From Amylolactobacillus amylophilus DSM 20533 = JCM 1125 (GTDB taxonomy: Bacteria > Bacillota > Bacilli > Lactobacillales > Lactobacillaceae), in the NCBI RefSeq assembly GCF_001936335.1, contig NZ_CP018888.1:1178001-1242000 (forward strand): a stretch of DNA of 64,000 bases, read 5' to 3'. Made by a program: the position numbers and the translations under genes. Below are positions 37,185 to 44,864 of the stretch, piece by piece (position 1 is the stretch's first letter; the number at the start of each line of letters is the position of its first letter). Under the pieces are notes generated by a model, which saw only the letters and a list, made by a program, of their open reading frames with translations, searched no databases and was not told where the DNA came from.

Positions 37185-37594
37185 GTGGAAGAGGTAGAGA
37201 AAAGTAGTAACAAGTTTTCGATACGAGATTAGCTTTAAAGTATTAGAGTAAGGTCAAAAATCAACGATTTAGTTATTACAAGTTTTATCTCCAGAAATTG
37301 TATTAGTAATAGAGGCTTATTCCTGAGACGGAATCGAATAGAAAAAGTAGAGGTGTTAGCCTGAATTGTAGTACATTTGAGACAAGTAAGATGAATTGCA
37401 TTATTTCCAAGCTTTTAGGTTAACGTTAGTGAAGCGAAACCAATAAATCAGGTGATGATACGACTTGGTTGCAACGATTCTTAAGAGAAACATAAAATTA
37501 AATATCGTGACATTAAGATGATGAACTACCTCATCCACTCAATGGAATGGCAGGTTGCCCAGAGGCGCGAAGAAGCCCGGCGGCCTGTTTTTTT
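37185..37594 (+). ncRNA. Candidate structured non-coding RNA (~410 nt), family unknown
   Basis: A gene-free stretch bounded by a promoter (37151-37178) and a GC-rich terminator (37551-37594), lying between mvaS and a convergent methyltransferase gene, so it cannot be the leader of a downstream + strand gene. I looked for hallmarks of RNase P RNA, tmRNA, 6S RNA, SRP RNA and the T-box and found none. Short frames inside (for example 37518-37628) lack ribosome sites, and the terminator lies within that one. Transcription and structure are inferred. Confidence 0.45.
37551..37594 (+). terminator. Strong terminator of the unassigned transcript
   Basis: CAGGTTGCC (37551-37559) pairs with GGCGGCCTG (37579-37587) with two G-T pairs; an inner GGC/GCC stem adds stability. 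Seven T residues follow (37588-37594). Confidence 0.88.
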
Positions 37595-37599
37595 GTGCG

Positions 37600-37634
37600 A
37601 AAAAAATAGTCCCAAGTCGGATGACTAGGACTAT
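37600..37634 (-). terminator. Terminator of the minus-strand methyltransferase gene
   Basis: Plus-strand ATAGTCC (37606-37612) pairs with GGACTAT (37628-37634), extended by AGTC/GACT. On the minus strand seven T residues follow (complement of 37600-37606). Confidence 0.8.
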
Positions 37635-37645
37635 ATTCTTGTTTA

Positions 37646-37684
37646 GTTAGTGCTCATTTTCACCCGGTTGTTGTCGCTACTTAT
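37646..37684. repeat. 39-bp direct repeat, copy 1
   Basis: Exact 39-bp match to 37765-37803, starting GTTAGTGCTCATTTTC and ending GTCGCTACTTAT. The copies are 119 bp apart start to start, with an 80-bp unrelated segment between. Both lie between the terminator and the 3' end of the methyltransferase gene. Confidence 0.9.
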
Positions 37685-37764
37685 AATTGTGCTCCACCAA
37701 CCTGAAAACTCCGCCTAACTTATGCCAGTTAAATCCCAAGTGCAGGGATTTTTCCTGCCATATC

Positions 37765-37803
37765 GTTAGTGCTCATTTTCACCCGGTTGTTGTCGCTACT
37801 TAT
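37765..37803. repeat. 39-bp direct repeat, copy 2
   Basis: Identical to 37646-37684; it ends 2 bp before the stop codon of the methyltransferase gene. On the minus strand each copy contains GGTGAAAATGAGCACTAA, a start-like ATG behind a weak ribosome site. Confidence 0.9.
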
Positions 37804-37805
37804 TG

Positions 37806-39182
37806 CTACTTGTCTCTTAGTACAAGCTTAACTACAGCCTCTACCCGAGCCGTCTGTGGGAACATGTCGATTGATTGAATCAAGCGCACGTCATACTTAT
37901 CCGTTAATGTCACGAGGTCACGAGCCAAAGTTGACGGGTTACATGAAATGTAGACGAAAGTCTTTGGTGCGACATCCAGAATGGTTTTAATCAACTGCCG
38001 ATCAAGTCCAGTACGTGGTGGATCGACAATCAATGCATCAAAGTTTAAGCCCTCTTCTTTTAGCTCAGGCAAGATACGCTCAGCTTTACCAACCAAGTAG
38101 TCGGCGTTTTTGACATTATTTAACTTCACGTTCTGCTTGGCATCTTCAACGGCTTCTGGAATTGTCTCCATACCGATGACTTTCTTAACGCGATCCGCAG
38201 CCAAGATACCGATGGTTCCGACACCAGAATAAGCATCAATCAATGTATCATCAGGGGTTAAATCAAGGTTCTTCAGGGCCAACTCATAGAGATTCTTCGT
38301 TTGCTCTGGATTCAATTGGAAGAAAGCCTCAGGTGAGAGCTTGAACTCTTTATCGAGTAACTTCTCGGTAATCTTGTCCTGACCCAATAGCTTTTCGGTG
38401 TGGTAACCCCACATCTTCTTGTTCTCAATCTCAGTCACGTTGTGGAATACACTCTTGACGTGTTCAATCTTCATGATTGCTTCAGCAAACTGCTTGAGTT
38501 GCGGAATCTTGTTGCCGACAGTGATGATGGTAACCTGAACTTCCTTCGTTGCAAAAGCTTCACGGACGACGACTGTCTTGATGCCGAAAGGATGAGTCCT
38601 GATATCAAAAACAGGCATGTCAAGATCCGTGATGATCGCCCCAATCTGACGAATAATCGTCTGAGTCAATGGACTTTGTGTTGGCATCTTGGGTAAATCA
38701 ATTAGGTCATGAGAATTTGGACGATAGAGCCCAAGCTTGAGCTTGCCACCGCGTCGTTCGACCTGATATGAGGCTTTCGCACGGTAATGCCACTGTGCTG
38801 GTGCCGGGATGGTATTCTTAATCTTATACTTCGTGTAATTTCTGGGATGAAACTTCTCCAGTGACTCCCGGATAATGTCCGTCTTGAATTTTAGTTGCTT
38901 CGCATAGTCTAGGTGGGCCAGTTCGAGTCCACCAACCGTTGGATCGACTCCGGCAGGAAATTTCACGCGATCAGGGCTGGCTTTCTTAATCCGGACGAGG
39001 GCGCCTTCGATATAACGGGGATTCTCCTTGATAATCCTGGCGATGACAACCTCACCAGGTAGCGCACCCGGAATGAACATGATTTTCTTCTTGTAGTAAC
39101 CAAGACCTTCACCGTTGATGCCCATGCGGTTGATGGTAATCATTAATTCTTTTTTTTCGAATTTTTGGGGATAATTTTTCAT
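37806..39182 (-). CDS. 23S rRNA (uracil-5-)-methyltransferase, RlmD/TrmA family, second copy
   Basis: 458 residues with an N-terminal TRAM domain (about 8-65, ITINRMGINGEGLGYYKKKIMF), a linker and a SAM-dependent methyltransferase domain: DAYSGVGTIGILA, LIVDPPRTGLD, catalytic Cys in YISCNPSTLARDL and ARVEAVVKL at the end. Like the paralogue at 10042, it lacks the Fe-S cysteine set (the region before ELAHLDYAKQLKFK has GG where Cys residues occur). Two such enzymes presumably divide U747 and U1939 (or equivalents) between them; the division cannot be told from sequence. Upstream GGTGA precedes the ATG, which diverges from recX. Confidence 0.9.
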   Translation of the reverse strand: MKNYPQKFEKKELMITINRMGINGEGLGYYKKKIMFIPGALPGEVVIARIIKENPRYIEGALVRIKKASPDRVKFPAGVDPTVGGLELAHLDYAKQLKFKTDIIRESLEKFHPRNYTKYKIKNTIPAPAQWHYRAKASYQVERRGGKLKLGLYRPNSHDLIDLPKMPTQSPLTQTIIRQIGAIITDLDMPVFDIRTHPFGIKTVVVREAFATKEVQVTIITVGNKIPQLKQFAEAIMKIEHVKSVFHNVTEIENKKMWGYHTEKLLGQDKITEKLLDKEFKLSPEAFFQLNPEQTKNLYELALKNLDLTPDDTLIDAYSGVGTIGILAADRVKKVIGMETIPEAVEDAKQNVKLNNVKNADYLVGKAERILPELKEEGLNFDALIVDPPRTGLDRQLIKTILDVAPKTFVYISCNPSTLARDLVTLTDKYDVRLIQSIDMFPQTARVEAVVKLVLRDK

Positions 39183-39260
39183 TATTTCACCGATTTTACT
39201 TTCATTGCTAATAGTTTTTCACCATACTTATAATAGATGATTAGGTAAAGGATGTACACT

Positions 39261-40076
39261 ATGAAGCAAATTACTAAAATTACAGCACAGAGAAGAAGTG
39301 GACGCTTCAATGTTTTCGTTGATGACGAATATGCCTTTGCGGTTAGTACGAACGTGCTGGGCGAGTTCATGTTAGCTAAGGGCAAAGAGCTAACCGAGGC
39401 CCAGATTATGGTGATTAAGCAGGCCGAACAAAATGCCAAGGCCCAAGAGCAGGCTCTTAGTTATCTCAGCTACCAGCCACGCTCAATCAAAGAAATTCGC
39501 CAGTATATGGCGAAACAAGAAGTCGATGCTGAGACGACAGAGGTGGTCGTAAAACGGCTAATTGAGCTGGGGTATCTTGACGATGATAACTTCGCCAAGT
39601 TGTTCATTAACAACGCCTTGACGGTTGGCACGGATGGGCCACGACAGATTATGAACAAACTACGTCAAAAGGGGCTGACGGGCGACCAGATTGCACTGCA
39701 CCTCGATGAAGTTGATCCAGCAGATTTTATCGCGACGGGCCTGAAGATTGTACAACCAATGACGAGACAGTTTGGGCGACTCTCACAAAGAGAACTGTTG
39801 CAAAAGATGCGCCAGAAGCTCATGCAACACGGATTCACCAGTGAACTAATCCAGCCAATTCTTGATGCAATCGATCTAGGTGATGATGAGGAACTACAAA
39901 ATGATGCGTTACTGACGCAGGGGATAAAGGCATATAAAAAATTCAAGAAATATTCTGGGTATGAGTATACGAGGAGAATGAAGCAATACCTTTTCCAGCA
40001 CGGTTTTTCTAGCGGTGAAATCGACCGCTTTTTGAATGGAGAGATCATCAGCTTAGAGGAGCTTGAAGAATATTAA
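39261..40076 (+). CDS. recX: Regulatory protein RecX
   Basis: Inhibitor of RecA filament extension. 271 residues from ATG 39261: AAAGGA at 39247-39252 is correctly spaced from it but abuts the ATG at 39252. The sequence is a series of three-helix RecX repeats (AQEQALSYLSYQPRSIKEIRQYM, LIELGYLDDDNFAKLFINN, GPRQIMNKLRQKGL). The N-terminus KQITKITAQRRSGRFNVFVD is the small beta domain common in long Firmicute RecX proteins. Divergent from the methyltransferase gene with a ~70-bp gap. Confidence 0.93.
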   Translation: MKQITKITAQRRSGRFNVFVDDEYAFAVSTNVLGEFMLAKGKELTEAQIMVIKQAEQNAKAQEQALSYLSYQPRSIKEIRQYMAKQEVDAETTEVVVKRLIELGYLDDDNFAKLFINNALTVGTDGPRQIMNKLRQKGLTGDQIALHLDEVDPADFIATGLKIVQPMTRQFGRLSQRELLQKMRQKLMQHGFTSELIQPILDAIDLGDDEELQNDALLTQGIKAYKKFKKYSGYEYTRRMKQYLFQHGFSSGEIDRFLNGEIISLEELEEY

Positions 40077-40139
40077 TAGTCTTTAAAAAATAAGTTTGTT
40101 ATACTGTATCAGGAATGAACTTTGAGAGCTGGTGAAAGT

Positions 40140-40697
40140 ATGCAACTTCCTAGGGAAGGCGACTATATTGCTATTCAAAGTTATAAGCATGATGGGCATT
40201 TTCACAGAAATTGGCGGGACACGATGGTGCTGAAAGCCAGTGAGAATGCAATTATCGGTTGTAATGACCATACTTTGGTAACTGAGGCTGATGGACGACG
40301 CTGGGTGACTCGCGAGCCCGCAATTGTCTATTTTCACCGTCATTATTGGTTTAACATTATTGCGATGATTAGAGATACGGGCGTAACGTATTATTGCAAC
40401 TTGGCAAGTCCATATACGCTTGACCAAGAGGCGCTCAAATACATTGATTACGACCTCGATATTAAGGTCTTTCCCGATGGGGAAAAACGACTGCTCGATG
40501 TGGATGAATATGCTGCACATGCAGCAGAGTGGAATTATCCACCTGAGATAGATCAGATTCTGCGGGGGAGCGTCCATGAACTCATCCGGTTTGTTGATGA
40601 AGAGTTAGGGCCGTTTGCCCCGGGTTACGTTGACCTCTGGTACAAGCGATATCAGGAGCTGAAGCCGAGAAGAAAGGGCCGTCCCAAACCAAGGTAA
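40140..40697 (+). CDS. Nucleoside tri/diphosphatase-like protein (DUF402)
   Basis: 185 residues from ATG 40140 (GGTGA upstream; an in-frame TTG at 40122 is less likely). It matches the DUF402 family: [70 protein letters not shown], and the acidic DVDEYAAH. Homologues hydrolyse nucleoside tri- and diphosphates using the Asp/Glu cluster. The tail is basic and Pro-rich. Confidence 0.88.
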   Translation: MQLPREGDYIAIQSYKHDGHFHRNWRDTMVLKASENAIIGCNDHTLVTEADGRRWVTREPAIVYFHRHYWFNIIAMIRDTGVTYYCNLASPYTLDQEALKYIDYDLDIKVFPDGEKRLLDVDEYAAHAAEWNYPPEIDQILRGSVHELIRFVDEELGPFAPGYVDLWYKRYQELKPRRKGRPKPR

Positions 40698-40716
40698 ATA
40701 CGATATAGTCAGAATG

Positions 40717-40750
40717 AGTCTAGGACCGCGGTCCTGGACTTATTACTTTT
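40717..40750 (+). terminator. Palindromic terminator-like hairpin after the DUF402 gene
   Basis: AGTCTAGGACC (40717-40727) pairs with GGTCCTGGACT (40730-40740), one G-T pair. The following T-run is weak (TATTACTTTT). Confidence 0.6.
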
Positions 40751-40796
40751 GGTGAAATAAAAGTAGCATGATAAATAAAGGAGTAAGATTGGTGGC

Positions 40797-41570
40797 ATGA
40801 GTAAGAGACCAAATTATCGGCGCATTGCGCATAAGCGTTGGACAAAAAATAGTACTTTGAATATCATTATTTCGTTAGTGGTGATCGTGTTGTTGGCGGT
40901 CGTGGTCCCTGAAGTTCAAAAGAAAATGAACAACTCGGGCGACGAAGCTAAGATGCAACTGACTAATCAAGACGTCAAGCATCAGACCGAGTTAGCCGCA
41001 CTTGAGTATTCCGGGCAACAGACAATCCAGATTAATAACAATAATCCCGGGTTTACGGAAGATGAGTTGTCACTTGCAAAGGGGACTTGGCAGCAATATG
41101 GTGACTTGGACCGGTTAAACCGGGTGACTATTGCGAAGGCGATGCTCGGACAGGATTTGATGCCAAAGTCTGAGCGTGAACGTCTGTATGTTGATCCGAC
41201 GGGCTACCATAATAAGAAAGTGGCGATGAACGGCCATATGGATTGGTTGTACAATAGGAGTCACCTGATTGGCTATCAGCTAACGGGTCAGAATAATAAT
41301 TTGAAAAATCTGATGACTGGCACGCGATCGCTGAACGATCCGGGAATGACTAAATACGAGAATCAAATTGCGGAATACATCAGAACAACGAATCACCATG
41401 TGTTGTATTATGTCCAACCAATTTTTCGTGGTGACGAACTTGTCGCACGTGGAATTTCAATGAGGGCACAGTCAGTGGAGGATTCCACAATTAAGTTCAA
41501 TATCTATATTTTTAATGTGCAAGAGGGCGTCAGCATCAACTATGCCGATGGTACAAGTAGGAAGGTGTAA
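40797..41570 (+). CDS. Membrane-anchored DNA/RNA non-specific endonuclease
   Basis: 257 residues: a basic cytosolic start, one N-terminal helix (about 22-42, IIISLVVIVLLAVVV), then an extracellular nuclease domain. Active-site region NRSHLIGYQLTGQNNNLKNLM is the lactobacillar version of the beta-beta-alpha nuclease motif (DRGH in EndA and NucA), with the catalytic His and Asn retained and TGTRSLND next. Likely degrades extracellular DNA, for nutrition, competence or DNA-trap escape. AAGGAG is 11 nt before the ATG. The next gene starts 5 nt after its stop. Confidence 0.88.
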   Translation: MSKRPNYRRIAHKRWTKNSTLNIIISLVVIVLLAVVVPEVQKKMNNSGDEAKMQLTNQDVKHQTELAALEYSGQQTIQINNNNPGFTEDELSLAKGTWQQYGDLDRLNRVTIAKAMLGQDLMPKSERERLYVDPTGYHNKKVAMNGHMDWLYNRSHLIGYQLTGQNNNLKNLMTGTRSLNDPGMTKYENQIAEYIRTTNHHVLYYVQPIFRGDELVARGISMRAQSVEDSTIKFNIYIFNVQEGVSINYADGTSRKV

Positions 41571-41575
41571 GTAAC

Positions 41576-42070
41576 ATGGAACAAAAGAAATTTGAGAAGT
41601 TAACATTTATTGGTAAGCCATTTCTTCAGATTGCGCCAAATGACGGTAACGGCTATTTTGCCGCTTACCAAGAGGTGGAGGAAAGTGCTGATTTCGTTGG
41701 CTTGGATGAGACTAACGACCTAGAACGTAATCGTGCCGGACTTGTAATCTTTGGCCCTGAGACTTTTATGTATTGGCAGGGGATGCTGTACAAGGGAGAA
41801 GCTGATTTACCAAAGGGTTTAATGAAGTATGAGCTACCCGCAAGTAACGCAGTGGTGGATGAGAAGAACGGAAACGAGAGTATTTTCCAGCTACCATTGA
41901 ACTTGACAATTCCCACACTTTTGGCGGATATCAAGCAGGCTGGGATAGAAGTACCAGCAAACTTGGGTCTGAGCGAGAAGCCGTACGTATTGAACGTGCT
42001 CTATCCGGACAAACAAAAACACGTCACTGCAGTTTACCTGGGCGACGTGATCGAAGATGTAAACGACTAG
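41576..42070 (+). CDS. Hypothetical protein, possibly GyrI-like
   Basis: 164 soluble residues. The centre (GLVIFGPETFMYWQGMLYKGEADLPKG and the stretch after it) faintly resembles the GyrI-like/AraC effector-binding domain, where a Phe/Tyr-Trp pair lines a hydrophobic pocket, but I would not rely on it. Closely follows the nuclease gene (5 nt), so it may be co-expressed. A hairpin terminator overlaps its stop codon. Confidence 0.7.
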   Translation: MEQKKFEKLTFIGKPFLQIAPNDGNGYFAAYQEVEESADFVGLDETNDLERNRAGLVIFGPETFMYWQGMLYKGEADLPKGLMKYELPASNAVVDEKNGNESIFQLPLNLTIPTLLADIKQAGIEVPANLGLSEKPYVLNVLYPDKQKHVTAVYLGDVIEDVND

Positions 42071-42088
42071 AGATAGTCGTTTTTATTT
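42061..42088 (+). terminator. Terminator overlapping the stop codon of the preceding gene
   Basis: AAACGACTA (42061-42069), loop GAGA, TAGTCGTTT (42074-42082), then a T-rich run. The stop TAG (42068-42070) lies inside the stem. Confidence 0.88.
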
Positions 42089-42095
42089 TGGTTAC

Positions 42096-42614
42096 TTACC
42101 AGATTATGTAATTATACAAAGAGAAAATAATTGATCCAGTGGCATAGCAGATAAAAGCCGATAATAAATTAATCCAGATACTTTCGGCCAAGATAGTTTT
42201 GTAATTATACTTATGAGCAAGTTTATTCTTGAAAAATGTATAAAAAATTTTGAATAAAAATAAAAATGCAAAATATCCCGATATGAATGGATAGATAACA
42301 TACGCACTATCGAGATTAGCTAAGAGAGCACCTATTAGAGGAAATAGTAAAACTAGGGCGACTACAGTAGACCAATTAAAAATAAATAAAATTACCTTGG
42401 GTAATTTATCACTAACCGCACTTAATTCATCCCTACGTAAAGTAACAAAATCCTCCTTGCCTCCCATTTCGAGATAACTTTTCTCAGTGTTATCAATGAT
42501 GAGTGGTCTGAAAACGACTGCAATTGCTATAAATATTATATATATGCCAAATGGCCACGTGACTTGATTCAAAGGGTTCTCCCGACTAATAAAAGGTTTT
42601 ATCAAAGTATACAC
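42096..42614 (-). CDS. Hypothetical membrane protein, 172 aa
   Basis: I do not recognise it. Four predicted helices: WPFGIYIIFIAIAVVF, FIFNWSTVVALVLLFPLIGALL, YFAFLFLFKIFYTFF and LLSAFICYATGSIIFSLY; a charged soluble loop lies between helices 1 and 2. The start is weak: GTG at 42614 lacks a good ribosome site and a TTG at 42605 may be used instead. Markedly AT-rich and part of the 42.1-44.0 kb islet. Confidence 0.55.
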   Translation of the reverse strand: MYTLIKPFISRENPLNQVTWPFGIYIIFIAIAVVFRPLIIDNTEKSYLEMGGKEDFVTLRRDELSAVSDKLPKVILFIFNWSTVVALVLLFPLIGALLANLDSAYVIYPFISGYFAFLFLFKIFYTFFKNKLAHKYNYKTILAESIWINLLSAFICYATGSIIFSLYNYIIW

Positions 42615-42675
42615 CTATTTTGAAGTTGTTTAGTAGAATTGCAATCTATTTTGGAACTCTTGTTCGTTATTTTAA

Positions 42676-43467
42676 ATAATTTACGACACCTATTATGGAG
42701 TTGATATTGATCAAGATGCAAGTTCTGGCTTAGATTCTGGAGTTGCAAGTGTTTCACAAGTAAGCACAAAAGTACAAGCGAATTATGTTGCTAATCAAAT
42801 TTTGTCCCAATTTCCAGACTATCACTCTTTATTTGGTGCAATAAATTGGACCGTCTCTAGTCAGGAACAACATATTTCAACACCGATTGCAGAATATTAT
42901 GTCTCGCTTGAAAATAAGTGGTCAGGGGCCGTAGTTGATGGAAGTATGGGTATTATCTCAATAAGTGATGCTCAAGTGATTAATGAGAGTACAGACGTTT
43001 TACAGAGCTTTAATGATGTAATGACATCATATGATGTAGGTGATCTGAATGGTGTATTTAATAAACTTGCACCAATGATTGGAAATGGATCAATTAAAGC
43101 AGGACTAGTAGTTAGGGATAACATGGTAGGTTTTAAAGTTAGTGTAGAGGGAACGGTTCAGAGTACAACTTCAAATTCTGTAGTTGATAATAAATATACA
43201 CTTACTTTAGAAACGTATATCCATAGAAACCAAGTACCTAATGAAGTGTACCAACCGATATATGAAACTGCCACAAATCCAAATCTTATCAAGCAAACTT
43301 CAACCGTAATGTTATATGCAGGTCTAACGGTAATTGTGATTTTAGGTGGGCCACAATTGCTGCCTGTTGCAACAACTCTTGCGGTGAGCGCAGATAAGTT
43401 AAAACAAGGATTAGATAGTTTAATCGACGTTTTGAAATCAATGGGAAGTGTACTTAACATTTTATAA
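42676..43467 (+). pseudogene. Hypothetical protein gene lacking its 5' end
   Basis: The frame is open from just after TAA 42673-42675 and has protein-like sequence from the start (YDTYYGVDIDQDASSGLDSG), but no ATG, GTG or TTG occurs before TTG 42802, and that one has no ribosome site. The true start was probably lost by deletion or lies in another frame. The 220-residue remainder is soluble with a hydrophobic C-terminal segment (VMLYAGLTVIVILGGPQLLPVATTLAV) and no motif I know. It lies between two minus-strand membrane protein genes. Confidence 0.55.
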
Positions 43468-43481
43468 CTAGCCTAATTGGT

Positions 43482-43958
43482 TTAATAGGAGAAATAGAAG
43501 TAAATGAAGGCCGCACCAAGGTCACGGATAAGAATTAGTAGAATGTTGACTGTTAAATTAGTATAACCTGGCTTAATTATATTAAATTTTATACCTATCT
43601 GTTTTGCGTATATAGCATCAAAAATCCTGTATAAAGCGAAGAAGCATAAGAATACAGAAATAATAGGAAAAAAAGTAGTTGTACTACTTGGTTTTGCGAT
43701 AGTTGCACCAAAAGAAATTAGTGGTAAGATTATCCAAAAAAAGAATAAAACTGTATTAAAGCGTAGTAACTTAGGGTTTTGTTTTTCTTCTATTTTTTTT
43801 ACGGTATATTTGATTTCTTTCTTTAAATTTTGCCATCCTTTTAAATTTAAGAAATGGTGAACTTCAAATCCTTTTCGCAGATACCGGATTAAAAAGGATA
43901 AATATGCCGTTAAATATAGTAGTCCAATTTGAGTTATGTAAGGAACAAAATATTTCAA
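43482..43958 (-). CDS. Hypothetical membrane protein, 158 aa
   Basis: Unrecognised. Helices at about 8-26, 70-90, 95-117 and 138-157, with a basic amphipathic loop (NLKGWQNLKKEIKYTVKKIE) after the first. AAGGAGATA precedes the ATG on the minus strand, so the start is well supported. AT-rich like its neighbours in the islet. Confidence 0.6.
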   Translation of the reverse strand: MKYFVPYITQIGLLYLTAYLSFLIRYLRKGFEVHHFLNLKGWQNLKKEIKYTVKKIEEKQNPKLLRFNTVLFFFWIILPLISFGATIAKPSSTTTFFPIISVFLCFFALYRIFDAIYAKQIGIKFNIIKPGYTNLTVNILLILIRDLGAAFIYFYFSY

Positions 43959-44065
43959 TAGTATCTCCTTTGATAATTTGATGACTTATAAATATCAGCT
44001 GCAGTGTTGCTCATAGTATACAGTTATTTGTGATATTAAAATATGATTCTGTTAAATAAAAAAAG

Positions 44066-44101
44066 TACCCATTTCTTTTGAAAATTCAAAGGAAATGGGT
44101 A
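44066..44101 (-). terminator. Perfect 17-bp hairpin terminator for the minus-strand gene at 44135
   Basis: 44066-44082 pairs throughout with 44085-44101 (one G-T pair) around a 2-nt gap. On the minus strand a T-rich run follows (complement of the A-run at 44055-44064). Confidence 0.88.
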
Positions 44102-44134
44102 TTTGTCAATTTTGGTAAACTAATTTAGAGATAG

Positions 44135-44596
44135 CTATTTTTGTGTGGGGTCAATCGAGAGGTTGTCATACTCGAGGTATGCGCCAATAGCTGTTGAGAT
44201 GAACATGATGAGCATGACCCAGCCAACGGCAGTTCCAGCAATCTGATCAAATGTCAGCACCTGTCGTACCAGATAAGTTGCTAAGCCACAAAGAATGAAG
44301 TCGAGCAAGATATTGGCAAGCTGGTACAGGCGTCGGCGACGAACACTGAAGAAGCGTAATGTTTGGAGAAAGAAGCTGTTCTCGACGTTATCGGAGATCA
44401 AATCGAGTGGACGCTGAATAGTTCCCTTGATACCAAACATGATGAGGGCACCAACGAATGCACCGACAGCGGTTCGCCAGAGGCTGGCGGGGTGAATCAC
44501 AAGGGCATTGAAGCCAATACCGATGAGCGTCAGGGTACAAAGATAGGGGATGACCAGCAGGAAGACGAAGACGTCTGCTACTTTATTTTTTTTCAT
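44135..44596 (-). CDS. Hypothetical four-helix membrane protein, 153 aa
   Basis: Helices near residues 8-30, 43-60, 92-110 and 120-140. The loop between the second and third contains LDLISDNVENSFFLQTLRFFSVRRRRLYQ, a strongly basic patch. AAAAGGATTACATC precedes the ATG. Function unknown; base composition resembles core genes, unlike the islet just before it. Confidence 0.7.
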   Translation of the reverse strand: MKKNKVADVFVFLLVIPYLCTLTLIGIGFNALVIHPASLWRTAVGAFVGALIMFGIKGTIQRPLDLISDNVENSFFLQTLRFFSVRRRRLYQLANILLDFILCGLATYLVRQVLTFDQIAGTAVGWVMLIMFISTAIGAYLEYDNLSIDPTQK

Positions 44597-44790
44597 GATG
44601 TAATCCTTTTCTAGTTGTTGACTATAGCTTACTATTTTTTGCTGTGTTTTGAAATACGTGGGACAAAGCCTAGGCTATAATTAATGTAACATGATCAAGT
44701 ACATAGTAGCTTTCCAGTAAATAATTCTGTGTTTTTTGGTAAAATAATGTAGTATAGAAGTATTATTCTCTTGCACCGAACAATCATTTT

Positions 44791-44818
44791 TTGCAGGAGA
44801 TAAGAGCTATGCTATAAT
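44791..44818 (+). promoter_or_regulatory. Promoter for the second CNNM/CBS gene
   Basis: TTGCAG (44791-44796), 16-bp spacer, TATAAT (44813-44818) preceded by TGC, a full extended -10. Confidence 0.75.
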
Positions 44819-44864
44819 TATCTTAATTTAGATTTACAATACAAAAGGAGTGTGAAGTAGTTTT

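Noticed and set aside
37185..37594. T-box, RNase P RNA or tmRNA
   Set aside because: No T-box sequence, no downstream gene on the strand, no RNase P core motifs and no tmRNA ends or tag frame.
37518..37628. 36-residue open frame MMNYLIHSMEWQ... inside the candidate RNA
   Set aside because: No ribosome site, and it runs through the terminator hairpin and T-run.
37646..37803. CRISPR-like pair of repeats
   Set aside because: Only two copies with an 80-bp gap, too long for a spacer, and no cas genes in the window.
42676..43467. LXG-type secreted toxin
   Set aside because: The surviving N-terminal part lacks a recognisable LXG or WXG helix pair and no toxin motif is visible at the C-terminus.
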